Shown here piece by piece: positions 24,018-35,877 of a stretch of 64,000 nucleotides of DNA. Within the stretch, counting starts at the first letter, position 1; each line of letters begins with the position of its first letter. The stretch comes from Dolomedes plantarius (lineage: Eukaryota > Arthropoda > Arachnida > Araneae > Dolomedidae): positions 158,471,828 through 158,535,827 of the forward strand of contig OU015499.1 of the NCBI GenBank assembly GCA_907164885.2. Reading direction: 5' to 3'. The translations under genes and the position numbers were made by a program. The notes below the pieces were generated by a model. The model did no database searches, was not told the DNA's origin, and worked only from the letters and a program-made list of their open reading frames with translations.

Positions 24018-25165
24018 GTAATATTTTTTCTTATTTATAAAAAATTGTCCGGTTAATTTATGGGCGCACCTTGTACATACACTATATTATATTAAAAAAT
24101 GCCGGTGACCAGGCTTGTTTTTTAGGGAATACGATGCACATTCTTTAACACCGCTAATACTGATAGGTGTTTCCATTATTTTGATAACCACCTGTGTATA
24201 TATACACACACACACACCTATACCTCGCTATACGGCCGCTCTTTTTACGGCATTTCGCTATATCGGCCTTTTTTAATAATGGCACTTTTTCTATTTACGG
24301 CCCACAATGTTTCGTTATACAGCCACAACAGCGGATGATGGCAGCCTATTATAGCTTAGTGATTCTTCATGTTAATGTTCGTCATCACATTAAAACAGTT
24401 TTGAAACACTTCATTTTATGTTTTTTATTATATGTATAGACTAGCTGAAAACCCGTACTTCGCTACGGAGTACATTCAAATTAAATACAACTGTCAATGT
24501 ATGCAATTGATGTAAAAAAAACGATAAAATATATTTAGAAAAAAATAGTAACGGATATTTTTGTAGATAAAATAATGTAGAAGAAAATATTCAAATTAAA
24601 TTAATAGAACATGCTAAACCATATACTACAGTTTAAGGAACATATCTTTTACTGTATTTTAATATTCTTTGGATAATATCCAATCGTCTGCTGCATTAGA
24701 AAGAGAAAAAAATATTTTTTTTGTCTATTTAGTTGTTACGCCCGTGACGATAAATTTATTGAAAGTACCAGAAAAAGAAATCACGTGATCAGCATTTAAT
24801 AAATTAAATTCAAAAAATTAATCTTTAAAAATTCACCAAAAATCAGGAAATGGAGGTAAAAATTCGAAAAAAATTTCATTTTGAAGGAATTTTTATGATC
24901 TCTCTCGTGATATAAATTTTATAACCCTCCATGTATTATTTTAAATGCAAACGTAAAAAAAGTTTAAAAAACAGCTTAAAAATTCAATTTTAAAAAATCT
25001 AAGAAGAATTTTTGAAAAATCTTTCTTAGTGCACCCCTACACTATTAGAAGAATCGCCATGCAAAATTTCAGCCCTTTAGGTCCAGCGGTTTGGTCTGTG
25101 CGTTTGGTCTGTGCGAGTCAGTCAGTCAGTGAATGAATGAGTCAGTTACGGAATTGTTTTATATA

Positions 25166-26895
25166 CAGGGTGTAACGAAACTCTTGGGCAAAACTTTAAG
25201 GGGTGATAGTACACATCAAGACAAACAATATTATATAGGAAACTTAGGGTCCCAAACGTCTTCCAAAGGAGATAGACGCCATTAAAGTTTAGGGTCCGAA
25301 ATTTCAAATGATCATAAAAAACGGGAAAATTTGTCGATTCGTTTGCTGTTTTCGCTTAAATTATCCTTTATGTCAAGATTTTCTGGAAAATAAATTTTAA
25401 AGATAAAGTTAAAAAAATGCCGATAGAGGGCGCTTTAGACTTTGGAGTAACAAACAACTATTTTTTACTGTTATTTTTTGTATCAGATTAAATGTTTTCA
25501 AAAGCTCAGACTTAAACTTAAATTTTGAGCTCAAAATCTGAATCGTTGGGGGTGGTTATGTCGCGAAAACTCAACAGTGTTTAGGAGGTGAAAATTGAAC
25601 ACCCCCCCCCCCTCCTCCCCTGTACGCAGTTCAGTTATTCACGATTTTGGATGCTCGGTCGTAGACCAGGCACCCGCCCTCATTCATATCAACGCCGTTT
25701 CAGCGTCAATGTGTGGGCCGGAATTATCCACGATCATTTGATCGGGCCATATCTTCTGCCAAGGCGCCTGGACGGCGGAACGTATCTGGTATTCCTACAA
25801 GAGGTGCTTCCAGTTCTGCTGCAAAGTGTTCCAGCCAACATAAAGGCTCGTATGTGGTTCCAACATGAGGGAGCGCCTGCACATTTCAGCGCAAATGTGA
25901 GAAGTGCATTGGATACAGCATATCCAGAGCGATGGATTGAACGGGGTGGTCCGGTAAATTGGCCGGCACGCTCGCCTGACCTCTCCTGTCTAGACTTCTT
26001 CCTCTGGGGCCATATGAAGAGTCTTGTTTACGCAAGCCCTGTCGACTCCAACGAGGAACTGGTTGCGAGAATTGCCGTCGTAGCAGGCGATATCCGGGGT
26101 ATTTGCTAATGTTCGAAAGTCCCTCCGCCGGCGGTGTGAGGCCTGCATCCTTGCTGGTGGGCGCTCTTTCGAGCAGTTTTTGTGATTCCACAAGAAAATC
26201 ATGCGTGTACCATTTTCTACGTGTCATCATTCATTCAACCTTCATTCATGCGCACGACGTGCGTACATCAAATTGTTTTTTTTTTATTTCGAGAAGAGAA
26301 ATTGCTCATGTCTAGTATTATGAATAAATTTTTTAATTTTGTCATCCCTCTCTAGTTTATTTTACGTCTAGGAGGTAGTAGTTGCTGCCTGGTCTACGAC
26401 ACAAAGTCCTACGACACCAAGATCGGGAATAACTGAACTCTGTTCAGGAGGGAGGGAGTTTCAAATTTCAACTCCTGAACACAATTCCGTTTGCGCTACT
26501 TAATCACCCCCAACGAATCAGATTTTGAGCTCAAAATTTAAGTTTAAGGCTAAGCTTTTGAAAGCATTTAATGTGATAAAAAAAATGACGGTTAAAAAAT
26601 AGTTTTTCGCTACTCCAAAGTCTAAAACGCCTTCTATCGACTCTTTTTTTTACTTTATTTTTAAATTTATTTTTCAAGAAAAAACTGACAAAAAGAATAA
26701 TTTTAGCTAAAACCGCTAACGAATTGACCCATTTTTCCGTTTTTTATAATCATTTGAAATTTCGGAACCTAAATTTTAATGGCGTCTATCTCCTTTGGAA
26801 GACGTTTGGGACCCTAAGTTTCTTATATAATATTGTTTGTCTTGATGTGTACTATCACCCCTTAAAGTTTTGCCCAAGAGTTTCGTTACACCCTG
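25166..26895 (+). mobile_element. Mariner-like element with ~0.5-kb inverted repeats
   Basis: Terminal inverted repeats begin CAGGGTGTAACGAAACTCTT, and complementarity runs inward to about 25670 and back from about 26385. TA lies on each side, in Helitron sequence. Total length is 1.73 kb. The transposase remnant lies between the repeats. Repeats this long are unusual for the superfamily, whose ends are mostly tens of bases. Confidence 0.88.
25588..26109 (+). pseudogene. Truncated transposase of the long-TIR element
   Basis: The frame opens inside the left inverted repeat. Readable from about residue 40 are VNVWAGIIHDHLIGPYLLP, then WFQHEGAPAHFSANVR and PARSPDLSCLDFFLWGHMKS. The second catalytic position, normally Asp in QHDGAPAH, is Glu here, and the region with the first Asp is missing. 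The third Asp is present in LDFFLWG. The product should be inactive, and the element non-autonomous. Confidence 0.8.
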
Positions 26896-27182
26896 TATAT
26901 AGATATGTGCATATGATTTCTTTTGTTTCTTGTTTACGTGTTTATTTTTTGAACTTCTGTTTATTATTAATTTTATTTGTACTATTAATTTTATGTAAGC
27001 ATTTTTATAGGCTCAATTGCCATTTTTATTAGAGGTATGAATGACAAATTTATTGTAACTAAAGAGATGGGTTTTTTAGTACCTTTGAAAGACATGACAA
27101 CCTCGAGAGATTTATATGAAGCAGTGAAGAAAACGTTGATGTGTGCTATTCTAATTAACTCTTGCCAACATACAGGCCAGAT

Positions 27183-27678
27183 TTTCCATTAGGCCCGGGC
27201 CTAGGGGACCCCCGAATGTTGGGGGCCCCAAAAAATTTTTATTTTAAAAGGAAAAAAGAGAAAACACTTCCCAATTCAATTTTTTTATTCTACCTTTTTT
27301 AATAGCAATTTTTTTTTGTATATCCTTTCAAATTTGATTGATTGATTGATCGCTTCATCATATGTATAGTTATATGTATAATTCATCATTTGTATGTTAT
27401 AGTGTATATGAGGGATTAATAAGTTTTTCTGGTTGCATTGTATTAGTGTTTTAATGATGAAGTTAATATGTTGTATTGCTTTTTGTTATTTGATAACGTT
27501 CTAGCCTTCTACGTTTCAAATAGCCAGTTATTTGTAAAATGGTACTTTCACAATGACTCATGATTATTTTTTTTTTGCGTGTGTCAATTTTGGAAATTTT
27601 TCGCCCACATCAGTGTAAGGGGGAGGGGGGGCCCATCCCGAGTTGTGCCTATAGTCAAGAATTTTCTAAATCGGACCC
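27183..27678. mobile_element. Nested hAT-like MITE, ~496 bp
   Basis: Flanked by TGCCAACATA at 27173-27182 and 27679-27688, which restores the hAT reading frame when one copy is removed. Ends are GGCC-rich and imperfectly inverted (CAGGCCAGATTTTCC against GGGTCCGATTT). The 8-10 bp duplication fits hAT. Confidence 0.7.
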
Positions 27679-28155
27679 TGCCAACATACCTGGTATAGTT
27701 ACAGGTGGTGCCCCAGCTATGATAGGCAAAAAAGAGGGACTTGTAAGACTAATAGAAGACGCCACTGCTGTTGAAAATTCTCGTTTGATGAAGTACCATT
27801 GCATAATACACCAGGAAAATATATGCGGAAGAGCGTTAAAAATGGACCATGTTATGCAAATCGCCGTTAAAACGGTGAATTTTATAAGGACTTGGGGATT
27901 GAATCATTGCCTGTTTCAGGAATTTCTTAAAAGCTTGGATGCAGAGTATGGCGATATCGTATACTTTACAGAAATAAGGTAGCTCAGTTGGGGGCTAATG
28001 TTAAAAAGATTTTATAGCCCACTTGATGAAGTCAAATCGCTCACGACGTTGAAAAAAACTTGTGCCAGAACTTTATGATGACAACTGGCTTGCAGATTTA
28101 GCATTTTTGATGGATTTGACTGCCCATTTAAATGACTTAAACAAACGTTTTCGGG

Positions 28156-28350
28156 TGTTGCGTACTTAAATATCAGTCGGTTCGGGAAAGAAATACATCG
28201 ATAGTCAAACACAACAACTAACTTTATTCGTATCTTACAGGCGACGATAGAACACACACTACTCTCGGCCAAAATATATACAGCTCTTCTATTTGGTTAT
28301 GCGCAAGCACAATGCGCATTGCGTAAGGCGAGATCTCTTCTGTTGCCACA
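28156..28350 (-). repeat. 3' LTR of the BEL/Pao element
   Basis: 195 bp. I compared it base by base with 33830-34024 and found no difference. The polypurine tract (complement of 28351-28367, AAAAGGTGGGAGTG) abuts it. Confidence 0.95.
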
Positions 28351-28516
28351 TACACTCCCACCTTTTGACTGGGTAACTATACACTCAAAATAAACATACA
28401 CAGAATGATATATATAGCTTACAATACTTATACAAATAACATACATTTGAACACATAATAAAAAGAAGTGAAACCGAGTAAAGTGAATTTTGAAATAAAA
28501 TAGTCTGAATACAAAA

Positions 28517-31438
28517 TTACCTTAAAAGTGTTTTAACAATTCTGCCACTACTAGTTGTTAAAGGCGTAGGCTCGTCATAATCGTCTGTTATTGCATTTTC
28601 CAGTTCTAATCTGTACAATCTTTGAACCGGTCTTAATAATTCTGAATTATTAGTTTTTATAAGCGCTAGTCTTATTTGGCCATCTCGACCAGGTATAACC
28701 TTTAAAACACGAGCCAGGTTCCAAAAAGAACGTTTTTTATTAGTATCTTCAAGCAGGACAATTTCTCCCACCTTAAGTGGTTTGTTTTTATAGCATTTTA
28801 AGGCATGCTGCCGTAACTGCCCTAAATACTCTGAACGGAATCTAACTCTTAATGTTTCTCTTAGCCTTTGCAAATACTTTGTTCTTTTACTCAATTTCAC
28901 TTTATCCACATTATCAATATCTGGTACACCTGAATGCGGAGTTTCGTGCAAGAATTTTTCAGGGGTTATAGGAAAGTCATCATCAATGTCTTCTGATACA
29001 TAGGTAAGAGGTCTGGAGTTAACAACTCTCTCACAGTCGCACAGTACAGTAAGTAATTCCTCGTAATCAAGACAAGCTTGACCCAATATTTTTCTTAAGA
29101 TTTGTTTTACAATTTGAATTAAGCGTTCCCACCATCCGCCCCACCAGGCTGCGGATGGAGGATTAAACTTCCATTCAATTTTTTGTTCTGCAGCCTTAAA
29201 ACGGAGACCATCCCAGTCAATAGCTCGCAAAAATTTATCTGCACCTTTGAAATTTTTTCCATTATCTGAGTATATGGTCCTAGGTCGCCCTCGACGAGCG
29301 ATAAAACGCCTTAAAGATTGAAAAAAGGTTTCAGTGGATAACGAAGTTATCAATTCTAAGTGGACGGCCCGATATACAGAACAAGTAAAAATTACAATAT
29401 ATGATTTTCGACCATCTTTCAAATACAATGGACCAGCAAGATCACATCCTACTATTTCAAACATACATGCATCGCGAACCCTATCACTTGGTAAAATTCC
29501 TGGGATTGTCTCACATTTTTTAGCTTTGAATTTTTGACATCTTACACATTTTCTTATGCAATTTCTTATTGTCTTACGTGATTTTAAAATCCAAAAATTT
29601 TCTCGTAACTTTGACATTAACAATGAAGTACCAGCATGTAATAAATCATTATGCACACTTATTATTAACAATTTTACAACAGGATGATCAGAAGGTAATA
29701 TGATAGGAAACTTAAAATCATATTTATCATCTCTATAAGCAACCTTTGATTGAGCTCTTATAAGACCATGACAGTCAACTATTGGTCTAAGTTGTCTTAA
29801 TTTGTCATCATTTTCTCCCTTAAAAGATTCCCTTTGAATCAGTAGCATTAACGCTTTCTCTCCTCTTTCCATTTCATGCACAGATAAGTCCTTTGAGAGA
29901 TTTTTGTCAAATTTCCTTACATTGTTATAAAATCTAAAAATCCACGATAACATTCTTACAATTTTCTTAAACGAAGAAAAATATTTATAATACCATTTAT
30001 GATTTTCATCATTTTTCACCAATGTCACGAGAACAGTTTTACGAATTTCAGCATTGATTAAGTCCTCATTTGGGTCCTCATACGACTTCGGCCAATCTCC
30101 TTCCCTTTCGCGCAACCAGTCCGGTCCCTCCCACCATTTTCGTTCAACTAAATGTTCTGCAGAACATCCTCTAGATAGTAAATCGGCGGGGTTAAGAGAA
30201 CCTGAGATATGGTGCCACATTGCATTAGAGGTCAAAGAACGAATCTCTAGAACGCGATTATGAATAAATGTTGCCCAATTTTGATCTCGTTGAATCCAAC
30301 ATAAAGCCGTTGTCGAGCCAGTCAAGCAATAAATATTTACCCCCTCTAAATTAAGATCTTTGAGTACGGAAGATAACAACCTAGCCCCTATACTACAAGC
30401 TAAAAGTTCTAAGCGAGGTATGGTAATAGGTTTTAAAGGGGTTACTCTAGATCTTGCCTGCACTAAACTAATTCTGACCCCATTGTCATTTTCGACTCTT
30501 AAAAAAACACATGCACCATATGCCCTTTTACTGGAGTCGCAAAAAAGATGTAAGCTTATTGAGTCATCAGTGGATTGGAGACCGAACCATCTAGATATAC
30601 TTATACTTGAAAGCAAATGCAATCTTTTATTCCATAATTTAAATTTTTGGGCTAAATCATCAGGAAGGACATCATCCCATTTAATTTTTAAGTTCCAGGT
30701 TTCCTGCAAAATAAATTTTGCAATTAACACCACTGGAGCCGTATAGCCTATAACATCAAATACTTGGTTGGTTACGGCTAAAACCAGTCTTTTTGTGATC
30801 GGGGTATCGATAGCCTCTTCCACTTTGCATGATAACGTATCAGTACATGTATTCCATACAAGGCCCAAGAGAGGTACACTTTCCTTTGTGGAGTAAACCT
30901 CTTCAAATATTTCACTACTTAAGTTCGAATTCCAACATCTTAGATTAAAATGACCTGAAGCCATAATTGCCTTTGATTCCAAGAAAAACTTTTTCATTTC
31001 GAGCTCAGACTTCAAACTTGTCACACAATTATCTACATAGAAAGCTGTTTTCAGTATATCTGCGGTGTGCTTTAAATTTTCCGGAACCTTACTCAAATGA
31101 TACTGTAAAGTTGCGTTTAATAAATATGGGCTGCACGTAATGCCAAACACTACCCTTCGATGCCGATATCCCTCCACCAGTTCCCGATTTTCTCGACTGA
31201 ACCAAAGAAACCTTAAAAAATCGCGATCCTTTTCTCTGATTGCGATCTGCAAGAACGCCTTCTCAATGTCAGAGGTAACACCTACGTAATTCATCCGAAA
31301 ACGATTTAAAATTGATGGAATCTTTTCAATTAAATTTGGTCCAGTAGACAAACACTCGTTTAATGATGGGAAGCCTGGTAAATGGGAACTAGCATTAAAA
31401 ACTGGCCTAATACTCGTAGTACTAGCTTCTTTAATCAC
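28517..31438 (-). pseudogene. BEL/Pao reverse transcriptase, RNase H and integrase
   Basis: An open frame of 973 codons, continuing the frame of the segment at 31451-32857 after a stop codon. Reverse transcriptase: RPVFNASS near residue 11, the first Asp in TSDIEKAF (residue 57), and YVDN at residues 134-137, where most relatives have YVDD. RNase H: LFCDSSKRAYGA near residue 300, then LELLACS, and HHISGSLNPADLLSRG near residue 400. Integrase: the zinc-binding HNDLLHAG..CIRKCVRCQKF, then catalytic GCDLAGP, SDNGKNFKG and the Glu in GGWWERLIQ. The C-terminus has the GEIVLL..W..ARV chromo-like segment usual in BEL/Pao. The YVDN change and the upstream stops suggest the copy cannot act alone. Confidence 0.92.
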
Positions 31439-31450
31439 TGCCCTATGAGG

Positions 31451-32857
31451 CTAATAATGAACACCCCTTAGTTTATCATTTGGTGCCTTTTCAATTATGC
31501 CAAGAGCTAACCAGTCCTCAAAAACATTACAGTAATCGTTAAATTTTCCAGAATTTGTTAATTTTCTTTTGGCACTTAACATAGATTTCTCAGCATTTAT
31601 TTTGTTATCGGGTAAAAGTGAACTGTCATGAACCCAAGGCAATGCTACCTCGTATCGCCCCTCACTGTTTACACTAAGAGTCTCTTCAAAATATTTCTGC
31701 GTATCCTCCTGTAACTGAGCTTTAGTTTTGCTTAGCGAAGGTTCTGCAATCCCCAAAACATCCAGATTCCAAAGATTACTTATACAACGATCCTTTACAA
31801 GCAGAGACGAAATAAGGGAAGCTGAACTCGCAGAATTTGGCTCAGTGCCAGGATTCGCATTTAATTTTCCCATAACAGTCCATCCCAATTTTGTATTTAT
31901 AGCCGTAATGCCACATTTGAGACTCACAATTTTTCCAGTTAACAATTTTCCAGCAATGTCTGCACCAATTAACAATTTTATTTCTTTATTAACCCCCAAT
32001 TTATTATTTTCCAAATCATTTAATTTTATTCCGCGTAACTTTAGTTCATGCAACCAAGGACCACATGGAACCTGTTTAATTTCAGAACAAATACGGTTTT
32101 GACCAAGTACTTATAATTTACACTTATTTCTACCATCAATATCACTTAATTCAATTAAATAATTTCTATATACGCTTTCAGGGGTTTCAACACCACCAAA
32201 CAGAGATTGCTTAATTCTTGTTTCTGCAATGCACTTACATTTCATACTTTGAGCAACATCTTCACAAATATAAGATTTCATACTCCCACTATCATAAACA
32301 GCTCGAATAAGCATTTGCTTGGAACCATTCTGAATTCTTACAACAATAGTTTGTAAAAATACATCTGACATATCAACATGATTGTTAAGAGTGCTTGTTT
32401 TGTTTTCACTTCCCTCTACGTTAGAGACATTATCAACTTTGTTATTTGTTAAATCTGGACATAAAATCACGAAATGTCGATTTTTGCAAATAGGACACCT
32501 ATGCTTTGACTTACACTGATTAGCCCTGTGATTTCTTTTCAAGCATACAAAACAAGCATTCTTTTTTCTAACAATATCTTTTTTACAATCCAAACTCATT
32601 GAAGATGCTTCATTACAATTTTCTGACGTATGTGATTTCTCACAAAAAATACACTCAAACTTTTTAAACTTGTTTAAATTTTCACTAGCGTTACTACTAC
32701 TCTTAATATTAGAATTAAGCAGTTCACATGTAGTCGGTATACCAAGTTTTTGTTCAGAGTACTTATTTTTCTTAACATTAGTTTTTTCTGAACTAAAAGT
32801 ATCATGAGTCATTTTAATTCTGAACTCCGTTTCCACCTCATTTTTTAGAAAATCCAT
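31451..32857 (-). pseudogene. BEL/Pao gag C-terminal zinc knuckles, protease and start of reverse transcriptase
   Basis: One reading frame with an in-frame TAA at 32111-32113 and an in-frame TAG at 31451-31453. It shows three zinc-knuckle-like motifs, of which CFVCLKRNHRANQC is a perfect CX2CX4HX4C. The protease active site is VYDSGS, and the linker to reverse transcriptase has LGWTVMGKL and LPWVHDSS. After each stop the same frame goes on with family-typical sequence, so both are point lesions or suppressed stops rather than true ends. Confidence 0.88.
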
Positions 32858-32922
32858 TAATAAATCTAAATCACTCTTACCTGTTTCAATACAAGTGTTT
32901 CTCTGCCTTTCCCATATCTTTA

Positions 32923-33741
32923 TTAAATCCGTGGGGAGTGCTGATTCGATGAGGGAAAGAGCATATAAGCAAACTTATCTTGAGTGACGCCCAAGGACTC
33001 TAATGCACGTAACTGCGTTTGTAGTTTATCGTGTAGTTCCATCAAGTTCATTTGTGTTTTGTCCTTTATAACAAGCTTCAATAGTTCACGCACGTAAATC
33101 TGTATTAAAGTACTTTCATTGCCAAATCTCTCCTTTAAGTAGCTGACCGCTTTTCCGTAGTTTGTTTCAGTTGCAGGAAAACTCATGATAATTTGTCTTG
33201 CTATTGAATCGGGCTTTGTAGATTGCAATAGATACTGGAACTTGTCACGCACATCAATTCGTTTATCTTCATTAATTTTGCTGAATTGAGTCCAGAAGGT
33301 GAGCCAGTTTCTTGGATCTCCATCAAACTTCATAAGCTCAATTTCTGGTAATTTCTGTTTTGCAACAGTCCTTGCTTCTGAAGACTTATCACTTTCGGCG
33401 CACATATTTAGGTTTGCTTTAATTCTGTTGCACTTCACTTTGATCTCAGATACCTTTTCGTAATAATCCATGGCTGCTTCGTACTCCTTATCGTATTCAT
33501 CTTGCGTGCAGCCTTTTAATTGCAATAATTCTAAAAACTTCTCTTGAGCACTTCTTAGCATTTTTTGTTTTTCCAATAATTGATCCAACAGCATTTCCAT
33601 GTTATCTAAGTCAGGTTTATCTTCAGCAATCAATTCTGCTAACTTATTTACAGTTCTTGTAAATGATGCTCTACATGACTTTCGATGCTGTCTGGCGTTG
33701 TCAAAATTCTCATACGGTTTCGCTGGTTTTGACGTTTCCAT
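32923..33741 (-). pseudogene. BEL/Pao gag N-terminal part
   Basis: Starts at ATG 33739-33741, close to the 5' LTR. It is rich in charged residues, with a likely coiled coil over residues 20-110. The capsid-like part contains LPEIELMKFDGDPRNWLTFW, the usual BEL/Pao gag signature, near residue 130. The frame ends near 32958 through a shift; the family sequence carries on in another frame toward the zinc knuckles. Gag forms the particle in which reverse transcription occurs. Confidence 0.88.
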
Positions 33742-33809
33742 TTCTTAATAAAACGTATTTTAGTTCGTATTTAAATTTAACTTAATTTGACTATCGGAAT
33801 AATACTCGT

Positions 33810-33827
33810 ATCCCGGCAGGGATGCCA
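33810..33827 (-). other. Primer-binding site of the BEL/Pao element
   Basis: Two bases inside the 5' LTR the minus strand reads TGGCATCCCTGCCGGGAT, which has the TGG start complementary to a tRNA CCA end. I cannot assign the tRNA. Confidence 0.65.
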
Positions 33828-33829
33828 AA

Positions 33830-34024
33830 TGTTGCGTACTTAAATATCAGTCGGTTCGGGAAAGAAATACATCGATAGTCAAACACAACAACTAACTTTA
33901 TTCGTATCTTACAGGCGACGATAGAACACACACTACTCTCGGCCAAAATATATACAGCTCTTCTATTTGGTTATGCGCAAGCACAATGCGCATTGCGTAA
34001 GGCGAGATCTCTTCTGTTGCCACA
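33830..34024 (-). repeat. 5' LTR of the BEL/Pao element
   Basis: Identical to the other LTR over 195 bp. It begins TGTTGCGTAC and ends GTTGCCACA on the plus strand. It should hold the element's promoter; no TATA box is evident. Confidence 0.95.
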
Positions 34025-34739
34025 TCGGGGTAAATCATATTATCAGTAGAATCTTTCAAACCATAAACGCGTTCCAAATAAAATTGAAATTATGGCAAGC
34101 CCAAGTAAATGTTCACATTTTTTTGCATTTCGAGACGCAGACCAAGCATAATTCTAAAAATTGTAAAAAATACGCAACCTTTCTTTCTGATTTAGTACAA
34201 GAATTTAAAATTTGGTTTGAGGACTTTTGGAAAAATAAACAATTGTTTTGCCAAATTGCTATTCCATTTACAGTCGATATAGATATACTGCCAGGAAATT
34301 TTCAAATGGAAGGAATGCCCAGAGATAAATATCCCTCGCTGCATAGTTTTGCGTTATTCATATCATCATTGTTTGTAAGCACGTACATCTGTGAACAACT
34401 ATTTTTAAGGTAGAAGCACGCTAAAAGTCAAATTAGAACCGAAATATCGGATGAACATCTTGAGAACTCCTTCAGAATCGCAACCACTTCAATTGACCCA
34501 AATATTGATGCATTAGTTTCTCAAATTCAGTGACAAATATCACATTAATTTTATGATTCCTATAGTTATCTTTATAATTATAAATAAAATTTATAATGAA
34601 ATAAATATGTTAACTATATATTATACTTTTTTTACTCATCAGCTATTTTTAATGTCAGGTATATTTTTGCGTGGCCCAAAACAATTAGTCTTCTTTCAAT
34701 GTGGCCCAAGGAAGCTAAAAGGTTGGACACCCCTGGTGT

Positions 34740-35877
34740 ACAGTGTCCATCACCTGACATATGAACAGTATTAATTGAATGCTGGTTCTCGAAAAAATAT
34801 TTTGAAATGGTCTGTAGATGAGCCCAGATGGCCGATGTGTCATGTCTGAGTCATTTGCTTGCAGTGGCTAAAGGAATCAATGTTAACGAATCATTTTGTG
34901 TCTGGTAAAGAACACAGTTTCGTTGCACACCTTTGTGCAATGAAATTTGTTTGAGAACTCCATCAAAGTGTACTGATTGCATTTCTTCACTATACTTACA
35001 ACAGTGGCGTAGCAAAGGGGGGGGCAAGGGGGTCTATCATGCCCCGGGCGCCACTCGCATAGGGGCGCCAATGTAAGTTCCGTATAGTATTATATTACTA
35101 TATGTTTTCGAGGTGGATGCCAATATAAGGTCTATATATTATATTACTATATGTTTTTCAGAGGAGGGCCCCAATATAAGGTCTATATATTATATTACTA
35201 TATGTTTTTCGGGGAGGGCGCCAATATAAGGTATATATTATATTACTATATTATTTTGTGGGGGGCGCCAATATAAGGTCTATATATTATATTACTATAT
35301 GTTTTTAGTGGAGGGCACCAACATAAGGTCTATATATTATGTTACTATATGCTTTTCGGGGGGGGGGAGTGCCAATATAAGGTCTATATATTATGTTATT
35401 ATATGTTTATCGGGGGCGCCAATATAGGGTCTATATATTATATTACTATATGTTTTTCGGGGGGGGGGCGCCAGAAAGGTATCGTGCCCCGGGCGCCAGT
35501 TATGCTCGCTACGCCACTGACTTACAACAGTAATTTTCACTGAAGTCTGCATGTATTAGTACTGCATTAGGTTGAAGATTCTTCAAAACTGCTATGCCTG
35601 TATATTGATGTTTAATGTTGCCAAGAAGAACCAAAAAAGGATTTATATTCTCTTTTAATTTAGTAACTAAATATAATGCTGTTTGTACCTCCTTATTTAC
35701 AGATTTTGTCGCGACTTTTTTAACACCCTTACAAGAATGATTAGTTTTCTCCAAGATCCACTTTTTGTATTTCACGTCTTTTTCTATTTCAAAACTGTTA
35801 ACTATATTATCTTTACAATCAAAACTTTTAATATTATCTTTACAATCAAACACAATATTATCTTTACAATCAAACAC
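34740..35877 (-). pseudogene. Unclassified transposon-type protein with DFSENYCCK motif, split by a MITE
   Basis: The minus-strand frame codes VQTALYLVTKL, VLIHADFSENYCCK, then, on the far side of a nested MITE, KYSEEMQSVHFDGVL, a stop, AIWAHLQTISKYFFENQH and a decayed SGDG motif near 34740. Proteins with DF(S/A)EN and SDGP..QY blocks in this order are scattered in arthropods and other animals and look like DDE-type transposase relatives, but I cannot name the family with certainty. The upstream part (35803-35877) is a short tandem repeat and not native protein. It is dead: a stop after LATASK and truncation at the hAT end (34735). Confidence 0.55.
35002..35519. mobile_element. hAT MITE with a minisatellite core, 518 bp
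   Basis: Perfect ends CAGTGGCGTAGC and GCTACGCCACTG with an 8-bp target duplication ACTTACAA (34994-35001 and 35520-35527). Next to the ends is a repeated GTGCCCCGGGCGCC-type GC block. The core is about eight tandem units of ~55-60 bp, each with GCCAATATAAGGTCTATATA and a G-run. It interrupts the ORF of the previous entry; removing it and one duplication copy restores the frame. Confidence 0.93.

Larger units (their letters stand above)
24441..26903 (-). mobile_element. Non-autonomous Helitron split by a TIR element
   Basis: Minus-strand ends are TC at 26903-26902 and CTAG at 24444-24441, with host A (minus strand) before and host T after. The ~730-bp family body is interrupted at a TA by the element at 25166-26895. 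Remove that and the copy is full length. Confidence 0.82.
28156..34024 (-). mobile_element. BEL/Pao LTR retrotransposon, 5869 bp
   Basis: Minus-strand element with two identical 195-bp LTRs, starting TG and ending CA, and a 5-bp target duplication TCGGG (28151-28155 and 34025-34029). Order along the element is 5' LTR, primer-binding site, gag with zinc knuckles, aspartic protease, reverse transcriptase, RNase H, integrase, polypurine tract and 3' LTR. This order and the protein motifs are those of BEL/Pao. Identical LTRs mean a recent insertion, yet the coding region has one frameshift and two in-frame stops (see the coding entries). Confidence 0.95.
26990..34735 (+). pseudogene. hAT transposase relic (GTF2IRD2/EPM2AIP1-like type), split twice
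   Basis: Three plus-strand pieces belong to one hAT transposase. 27010-27180 reads IRGMNDKFIVTKEM and on. 27680-28155 reads GGAPAMIGKKEGLV, KYHCIIHQENICGRAL and LDLTAHLNDLN. 34025-34435 reads the dimerisation end with PFTVDIDILPGNFQME, KYPSLHSFALF and STYICEQLF. Stops and shifts interrupt each piece. The right end is intact at 34735, reading inward CAGGGGTGTCCAACC, a usual hAT terminus. A MITE (27183-27678) and a BEL/Pao element (28156-34024) sit inside. The left end is missing, cut by the Helitron border at 26903. Confidence 0.82.

Noticed and set aside
24190..24440. Terminal sequence of a further pogo-like element (CTCGCTATACGGCC)
   Set aside because: Only one end is visible and no partner or coding part was found; too weak to call.
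26990..34735. Host GTF2IRD2-like gene
   Set aside because: The similarity is to the hAT transposase part only. A hAT terminus is present and the frame is broken by stops and insertions.
35059..35510. Eight-unit repeat as a CRISPR or satellite locus
   Set aside because: It lies wholly inside a hAT MITE with perfect ends and target duplication.
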